From contig OZ026517.1 of NCBI GenBank assembly GCA_964019695.1, positions 54,491,672 to 54,555,671 on the forward strand: DNA of 64,000 nt. The letters are read 5' to 3'. A program made the position numbers and the translations under genes. Position 1 is the stretch's first letter, and every line of letters begins with the position of its first letter. Below the pieces are notes generated by a model that saw nothing but the letters and a program-made list of their open reading frames with translations, did not search any database and was not told the origin of the DNA. Origin of the DNA: Loripinus fragilis. Its lineage: Eukaryota; Mollusca; Bivalvia; Lucinida; Lucinidae. Positions 57,245 through 64,000 of the stretch are shown here, piece by piece.

Positions 57245-59275
57245 TAATAATAAGTAAAATAACACAGGGGGTAAATTTGCATCTTGTCATTCGCCTCCAA
57301 AGCTTGAGAAAAGGAAAACATTTCTGTTATACGAGACACATTATCTATTCCCTTGTACATATTAAGAAATCCTAAAGCATGTTCCGTTGATACTGCTAGC
57401 CTAAAATTATTCCATAACCGCCTTTTATAACCAAAAGTTATGCTGAAATAAATAAATGAACGGAGCAATGTCTTTGTTCTGAGTTCTGGTGCAGTGCGGG
57501 TGCTGAATATGGCTAAAGCCTGTGAGAAAATTTAACTAAACTAACGAACGAATATTTTCTGAGTTTTAGCAATTTCTGTTAATGCACGCAGTACCAAGAT
57601 ATACACAGAGCAAAACATAAGGGATTCTTTTCATTTTTATTAATTTCAAACATAAAAGATATGGAGTCCAAGTCAATATTGGGCGTGACCTCCATGTATT
57701 ATCTCCATTAAGCCGGACAGATGTTGTGCATGTGTTGAGGCACGCGTATGTCATGTGGAGGCCACACCTGATATTAAGTTTAACTCCGTGAAATACAAGG
57801 ATTCCCTAATTTTTGGTTCTACGTATATGAGCCATCGTTGAAATTAACGGAACATGTATATGATATACAGTAATAGTTCGGCAGAAAACAGGCATGATTT
57901 GCAGTGTATAGAAAATATTTTGACTGATTTTGATAGCTGAGGTCCTCAACTAAAGAAAAACGTTTGATGTTACTTTGGCACTCTTAAGCAATTTAAGCAA
58001 TCTATGATGGCGTCAAAGATAGCTTCCAAAACATGTTTGTTGCCATAATGGTTTTAATATAGAATATTGTAATTCATTTATGTGCAAAATTATTATTCAA
58101 GCAGTGGTCTAACATCTAAATATACTTTACAAGACGTTTATATCATTTTTTGGAAACATTATGAATTTAAAATGGCACCAAAAATGGCTTTTTTGATGTT
58201 TATAATGGGAGAACCCTGATATTTCTCATCTATTTATATGTGTATGCCTTGGAAGTACAACCACTCAGATGTAAGGAAACATTGACTATTAATTCAAAAA
58301 TTAAGGTTCATTGAAGTTTAAGAAGCAAACATGGCATCCAAGATGCCTGGACGAAACTTCAATGAACACAGGAAACGATAAAGTATTATTAAATAACAAA
58401 CTAAATACATTTTAATGTCGGACTAGCACTGTGAAATAACTGGATTTGGAACCTATCAAAACCATTCTGGTTATGGGCAACAAAATATCGCTCTCAAGTC
58501 AATCTGTACAAATACACCTTGCGCCACCTTTAAGAAATTTTACAGTGTAAACACTTTTATTAACTTTAGTTCCTGAAAACCTGCAGAACAAAACATAACA
58601 CATAATTATATGTGCTCATTCAAAACCAATAACAGATAGGCATTTATTAGGTATGTGAAATTAGCATAAAATATATCGCTAAATTATTTTTTTTTTTAGA
58701 AAATTAATGCATTCTTTGCGAGCCTAACAATCTCATATGATTAATATAATGTTTCTTTTTTACTCGTCAATAATCTGCACTGATAAATGGCTGCGTTCAT
58801 ATCCATCAGTTTAATATTGGCATAATTATGTAGACTATTTTAGCGCAAAGTCTAATGATGTGAATGATTCGTCTGCTTTCTAGTTTGCCAAAAGATGTCT
58901 AGGAACCACACCCAGACTGTCTCTCAAAGTCGGCAAAGTGTACAACTGACCAATGCAACGACGTCTTAGCGCACGACATAGTCCCACAAACAAAATACAT
59001 GCGTTCAACCTCCCACAACTAAGGAAGGCTTACTTTAAAGTATTTAACTCCATGCATGCTGGGTAATTTTTATGCTTTTGACGTCTGTTGATTTTCTTTC
59101 TTTTTTTAAAAATCATCTTTTCTGAAAAAAATCATCAGGAATATGAACAGAGTGTCAAACATTTTGTATCCATATCTGGCCAGACGTTTAGGTTTAACAT
59201 ATCAAGTGAGAATAATGACTATGGCTTTAACGGTATTCACAAAATCAACGTTTCAAAAACAAATCCGATTTAAAA
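57245..59275. other. Long stretch without supported gene
   Basis: AT-rich. Minus-strand open frames at 57244-57468 and 57566-57754 may be more LINE debris but show no motif. At 59047-59215 there is a faint TTAA foldback relative (ttaactccatgcatgctggg ... gagtgtcaaac). Confidence 0.4.
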
Positions 59276-59279
59276 AATG

Positions 59280-59570
59280 CATTAGGAAGCAAATTTGACA
59301 TTGACGTTTAGTAGGTCAAGGTCAACTAAGGATCATCATTTGAACAAACTTGGTAGGCCCTACATCCTTAATGCTATATATATACCAAGTCACAAGGTCA
59401 CGAGCCTTCTGGTTCTGGAGAAGTAGATTTTAAAGGGTTTTACCATATATATGCGTAGCGGTCATCGTGGTCATTTGACCAAAATATTGTGTGTAAATTT
59501 TGGCTAACATATAATAAGGAGTCTTCATATGACATATGAGCTCAATTGGGCAATGGTGCAACGTGAAACC
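59280..59570 (-). repeat. Long dispersed repeat with AGGTCA-type motifs, partial reverse copy
   Basis: tagtaggtcaaggtcaacta, gaacaaacttggtaggccct, ccttctggttctggagaagt and catatgacatatgagctcaa are the complement of blocks at 48110-48480. Confidence 0.75.
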
Positions 59571-59835
59571 GGTTTAAGCCCTCCAGCAAAATATTTTTAC
59601 TGACTGTTCCAAGGCGGTGCTTCTTTTGTGGATCATTTATGTTATTTCTGTCTTGTTTTTGTTATGATTTTGTGCGCGTCTGTTTATTAATGCCTTGTGG
59701 TCGCCTGCTGGGAAAGGGCTGACCTTTTGGCTCTCGTTTGTGATGTCTAATTGTGAAGTTGTCACTTTCCCATTGGTATCCTGGGTCAGGTGTGGTACTT
59801 GATTGTATCGATTCCTGATCAGTGCCCTCTTTCTT
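59570..59835 (+). repeat. Dispersed repeat R2, plus copy
   Basis: accggtttaagccctccagc, ccaaggcggtgcttcttttg, ggatcatttatgtt and gtggtacttgattgtatcga match the complement of 61955-62215. Its 3' layout (…attgattcctgatc) resembles repeat R. Confidence 0.8.
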
Positions 59836-59984
59836 ACTTTGTGAGAAAAGTTTGTTTTAATATATTAATTGGACTCCAATACGATCGACCTAAGCTGAAA
59901 GGTGAAAGGTCAACCTTGAACTTTTGAACATCTATAGCCATTATCTCATTAGTTTAAACATATCAGTATAAATCAGCCATTTCC

Positions 59985-60475
59985 ACAGACTATCTTGCGA
60001 ACCGGCGTTCAATTTTAACCAAACTTGCATAGATAAATTGTTAGGAGAGGGTTAAGAGTTGATTAGATTTTGGTGACCCTGACCTTATTTTCAAGGTCAC
60101 ACCAGCACTTTGAAATGTCAAATTTTGACCAAAATAGGGTTTTTGTATTATATCTCTTGAACAATATAGTCTCGCTAAAATTAATGTATTGTATCATTGT
60201 GGCAAAATGTAGAGTTGATATGATTTTGGTGACCTTGACCTAACTTTCAAGGTCACCTCATTTCAAGGTCATCATCCTTAAAAAACCCTGTAAATTCAGC
60301 CTTTTCCGAGCTCTTTCTTCTGAACCAGTAGTTTTTTTTTGTTTTTTTTTTTGAAAACTTGCAAAGATACATTGTTTGGAGACAGAAAAGAGTATATTAG
60401 ATTATAATGACCTTGACCTTATATTCACGGTAACCACAGCACTTTGTAATCTCAAATTTTGACCAAATTGTGTTT
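59985..60475 (+). repeat. Dispersed repeat with gaccttgacctt boxes
   Basis: Three diverged blocks: gattttggtgaccctgacct / tattttcaaggtcaca at 60065-60105, gattttggtgaccttgacct / aactttcaaggtcacc at 60220-60260, and aatgaccttgaccttatatt at 60405-60430, each preceded by aaacttgca(a/t)aga. Non-coding. Confidence 0.7.
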
Positions 60476-60479
60476 GTGC

Positions 60480-61680
60480 AGGCTCTCCCTTGAAATGATT
60501 GGTGGCTCATTGTGACACAATAAAGAGCAATAAGCATGCTTGCCGACTCAAATTGCGATGGGGGGACATGGTTTTCTTCTTAAAACGCTGCTTTCATTGA
60601 CCTTTAAAGTGTATGTTCATGGTTTTGAACATTTTACTTAAATCAAAAATAAATATTTCATAATGTACTTGTATATTTTCATAGATCATCCCCTCATCTG
60701 CTAAGTTAATTATAGCAGTGTGCATTGCCATAATCAAAACATCTGGGACTGCCAAATTATAGTAATAGACATCAAAAGATGGACATTAACCTCTATTTCA
60801 GGTCAGCTAAATGACTCATGGAATTACCTTGCTAGTGATTCCATACATTGCTTCGTTTCAATATTGGATAATTGATATTCTGTTTTAATAAAAATTATCA
60901 GTCAGATTAATTTGAATGTTACGACTTTTAAAAATAAAGTATTTTGTTTTTCAATAAGTTTCAGTTGATTTTGCTATGTCTTATTGCACCCAAATTGAAG
61001 ATAGTTATTACAAAATATGTCGTCTGCTATAGCAATAATTAGTGCTTTAAGCGTTGTATTTAAGAAATAATTATCAAACCTTGGACCATGTATCAAAATA
61101 TTGTCATCAATGTACACACTGCTTAAATATTACTTCGAAACATTGTTATTTTTGCCATTATCAAGGATTAAGACTTTGGTGTGGTAGTGTGTATGCAGGT
61201 CATAGTGATTCCAGTCCACTTGTTAGGAGCTCATTGACCTGCAAATGGCCAGACCCCCAGTGCCGACTGAAAGTAATCAATTACAGGCTAATTGAAGGGA
61301 TTTCACACACATTAAATGAATGATTATTCCTACCGTACTGTAAGCTTTATAGTAAATGCATTTCAAAAAGAGTATGAATGTTTCCTTTAAGAATCACTAA
61401 ACTGATGATAATTCATGGTATGGAGATAAAGGTTGAAAACGAAGGGTTATTTCCAGGCAAATCTCTACCTTCCGAAAAAAAAGATTTTTTTTCGATTCTT
61501 TAAGAAGCATTTCTACTTTCCGGTTGCAAACCACTAGATAAGAGTGTGCAATAAAAACTATTTTCTGATTTCTCCATCAAAACATATATTGTGGGTTTTC
61601 AAAAGAACCGTGACGGTCTTAATCAGACAAATGTTAAAACTCATGGATATAGAGGATCCAAGATGAGTGCTCATGTTTTA
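60480..61680. other. Stretch without supported gene
   Basis: An 89-residue open frame at 61054-61323 is cysteine/histidine-rich (CHQCTHCLNITSKHCYFCHYQG) but shows no zinc-finger spacing I can name and no splice signals that stand out. Confidence 0.35.
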
Positions 61681-61685
61681 TTGAT

Positions 61686-61775
61686 TTTATTAAACGAGTG
61701 GGGAAAAGAGATAAAATGCGAGACTTGCTGAGCATTTTATCTTTTTTTTTTCGCAACGAGTTGAATAAATTAAAT
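61686..61775. repeat. Hairpin repeat (aaaagataaaatgc stem), copy 2
   Basis: attttattaaacgagtggg / aaaagagataaaatgcgaga pair with gcattttatctttttttt / cgcaacgagttgaataaat. See 30930-31010. Confidence 0.7.
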
Positions 61776-61954
61776 AACACAAAAGCACAAATGTTAGATT
61801 TTATTTATCATAAGACATTAAGAATACTTTGAAATCTCCTTTCTGGCGTAAACACGTTATAATTGTGTCGTCATGTGTGCAGCGTTGTTATGGACGCAAT
61901 AACGTTTCCCGTAAACCTGTAAACCACTAGTGGTTTATCGATTTTATTGCATAG

Positions 61955-62215
61955 TAAATAAGGGTGCAACGATCAGGAATTGATACAATCAAGTACCACA
62001 GCCGACCCACCAATGGGCAAGTGACAAACACCACAAACGAGAGCCAAGAGGCCAGCCCTTTCTCAGCAGGTGACCAAAAGGCACACATAAACAGACGCGC
62101 TCAAAGGCACAGCAAACATGAGACAGAAAAAAACATAAATGATCCACAAAAGAAGTACCGCCTTGGAACGGTCATTAAAATTATTTTACTGGAGGGCTTA
62201 AACCGGTATCACGGC
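61955..62215 (-). repeat. Dispersed repeat R2, reverse copy
   Basis: Complement of 59570-59835 over ~260 bp. The 119-residue open frame here (61964-62323) is the repeat read on its reverse and is not called. Confidence 0.8.
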
Positions 62216-62219
62216 GCCA

Positions 62220-62995
62220 ACCTTACCCTTAATTCAGATGTGGATCAAGACACATGGAGATTTGGTTTGCATGAAAGACTTCAAACTTATCAATGCACAT
62301 ATAAATCAAGCTATAAAAAGTAGATAATAAATCAAAGATAAGGACTCAACAGTAAATTATACTGAATACCGGAGCAACACCATGGCGTTTTTCACTCCCA
62401 GACGCGACGTCATATGATAAAAGAAAATATGAAATGTTTTGTTAGCCTAGACCTTTACATTTTATCTCCTTAAGAAAACTTCTTAATTAGTTAAGATGTG
62501 TATGCTATTCTATTTTGCTTTTATAATGGCAGAACATGTACAATATATGAAACCTGTGCGAAAGCTGCGCAGGCTTCATATTCGGTGTAAATGTCTTGCT
62601 TTTATACCGTTTGTGTGTACAGAAGTGGTGGGCGGTGAAAACTGTTACTCTGCTGGAAAGCTAAAGCAGCGAAATACTTATTTTCTCTAGGCCTGTAGCA
62701 AACAGTTACGTCAACAATATGATTAGTTCTTATCATTCTATCAGTCTTTGATGACCAAGAAAAATAGCATGCACATGGCTGTAGGAATTCATAAAATAAC
62801 ATTGTTCAATCGTAGAGCACGAAAATGCCCCCTTTTGAACACACACGGAAAACAAATGTCCAGGGTCCGAGGTTATAAAACTTGTTCATGCCACTCTCAC
62901 AACATCATGATACGTATGTGTAATCTTCATAAATATCAAAATGAGCTGATTTCGAACAATGTGGTACTTTGACAAGCATATACTCAGACAAGCTT
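62220..62995. other. Stretch without gene
   Basis: Only short opposite-strand frames; no repeat identified. Confidence 0.4.
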
Positions 62996-62998
62996 GGG

Positions 62999-63221
62999 CA
63001 GCCGCGACATGAGATTTCCAACAATGTGGTATGGGCGACTAGCAAAGCCTCATATGCGCAGTCTGATCAGAGCCTTTGCTAGTCGCTTGAATATTCTATG
63101 AGTGTTAATCTACTGACTGAACATCGTTTCGAGTTTCTTAGCTTAAAAGGAGGCTGCACAGGCTCGTCTGAGTCTACACTTGTCAAAATGCCACATTATT
63201 TGAAATCTCATGTTTCGGCTA
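62999..63221 (+). mobile_element. ~220-bp MITE, GCCGCGACATGAGATTTC TIR, copy 1
   Basis: Left end agccgcgacatgagatttcc and right complement agccgaaacatgagatttca; similarity continues as aacaatgtggtat. Near the left lies a foldback: gcgactagcaaagcc / agcctttgctagtcgc. The open frame at 63098-63427 starts inside it and resembles the frame in copy 2 only because the DNA is repeated. Confidence 0.75.
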
Positions 63222-63748
63222 TCGCTTATGCGATAAACATGTTAAAATCATGCAAACTATATAGTTGTGCTGGAGATCTAAATTTTGGTCAGTATCTTCA
63301 TTTACTTCCATTCCCCCTTCGCCTTTGCGATAAGTGCCATAGTCTAATGGACTTCCACATACTGTGCATGCGTGATGGTACCAAAATCACAACTACTTTG
63401 CTAGACTGGTATCAGAACAGTAAATAGAAAAATAGTAAAATATGTGCACATACATATACAAGCATATACACCTCTGTAATTTTTTTCACATACAGTCTTA
63501 TTCACTGGGCCCTGTATTTTGACCAATGGGAAAGTAATACGTATCATATATTTATCTCTGTAGTAGTTATAGAACTTTCAGTTAGATGTGTAAAAACAGG
63601 GCCTGAAGACATGCAACAACTTTGCTTGGTAGCAACATTACATATACACTCAAAGTAGCAAGACCGACATAGAGGAAAATTTGATCCAGGAATGGCATCG
63701 TATACTTGTGTCCATCCTCACGTGAAGTGCACTGCGCAAAATAAAATG

Positions 63749-63985
63749 AGCCGTGACATGTGATTTCCAACAATATGGAATTTTGAAAAATGTAGACTCA
63801 GACGAGCCTGTGCAGCCTCCTTGAAAGCTTAGAAACTGCAAATGATGCTTGGTCAGTAGCTTAACAGTCATGGATTATTCAAGCGACTAGCAAAGGCTCT
63901 GATCTGTCTGCGCGTATGCGCAGGCTGGTCTGAGCCTTTGCTGGTCGCACATACCAAACTGTTGGATATCTCATGCCGCGGCTCA
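63749..63985 (-). mobile_element. Same MITE, copy 2, inverted
   Basis: gccgtgacatgtgatttcca on the left and complement gagccgcggcatgagatatc on the right. tgtagactcagacgagcctg and gcgactagcaaaggctctga are the inverse of segments in copy 1. The foldback arm pair sits near its right end, as expected for inverted orientation. Confidence 0.75.
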
Positions 63986-64000
63986 AATTATACAACAATG

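Noticed and set aside
59570..62215. A 2.6-kb transposon bounded by R2 copies
   Set aside because: R2 occurs as an independent dispersed repeat with its own polarity, the inverted pair has no flanking duplication and nothing coding lies between.
61964..62323. 119-residue open frame
   Set aside because: Reverse reading of dispersed repeat R2; not kept in the other copy.
63098..63427. 109-residue open frame resembling one at 63650-63871
   Set aside because: The similarity comes from two copies of one MITE in opposite orientation.

Overview
This window looks like non-coding, repeat-dense nuclear DNA from an animal. A bivalve or another mollusc is the best guess. The basis is AT-rich sequence, almost no long open frames, GT/AG-bounded candidate exons, 5'-truncated LINE fossils, tRNA-derived SINE-like pieces, many short inverted-repeat elements (MITEs), and long dispersed repeats carrying TGACCTTGACC-type motifs. 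The species is inferred, not shown. I see no bacterial operon, CRISPR array, rRNA gene or intact tRNA gene.

Layout. 0-5.3 kb: a dispersed repeat, a 55-57 bp tandem array and four MITEs with readable ends (TTAA, TA and 9-bp duplications among them). 5.4-6.87 kb: a LINE reverse-transcriptase fossil. 6.88-10.25 kb: a 3.4 kb DNA transposon with an 8-bp target duplication, terminal inverted repeats, four minus-strand coding exons (two intron junctions can be checked by reading frame) and an intron filled with self-complementary CGGAACA repeats; its catalytic core seems to be deleted. 10.3-18 kb: foldbacks and MITEs. 18.0-18.4 kb: a candidate exon whose 5' part is tandemly duplicated. 18.9-23.4 kb: a ~125 bp satellite interrupted by a 717-bp long-TIR element. 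24.7-29.7 kb: a ~5 kb interval bounded by ~520 bp imperfect inverted repeats, with minus-strand exon-like pieces inside. 30-34.5 kb: SINE, MITE, a 54-bp minisatellite with ~0.9 kb higher-order structure, and foldbacks. 35-37 kb and 47.4-49.1 kb: copies of a long dispersed repeat. 37.5-46.4 kb: inverted-repeat elements, ~100 bp repeats, and the best host-exon candidate (46167-46331), with a TTAA MITE ending about a dozen bases before its splice acceptor. 50.2-51.3 kb: an ~80 bp tandem array. 52.3-57.2 kb: MITE, SINE, a LINE split by two TTAA insertions, and an opposite-strand LINE fossil with a decayed catalytic motif. 57-64 kb: mostly quiet, with dispersed repeats and a pair of inverted ~225 bp MITEs at the end.

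The parts do not form a pathway. The window reads as a gene-poor or intronic region built up by successive nested insertions. The most notable items are the CGGAAC transposon, the TTAA foldback family (including two insertions in one LINE) and the long-TIR 5 kb interval.
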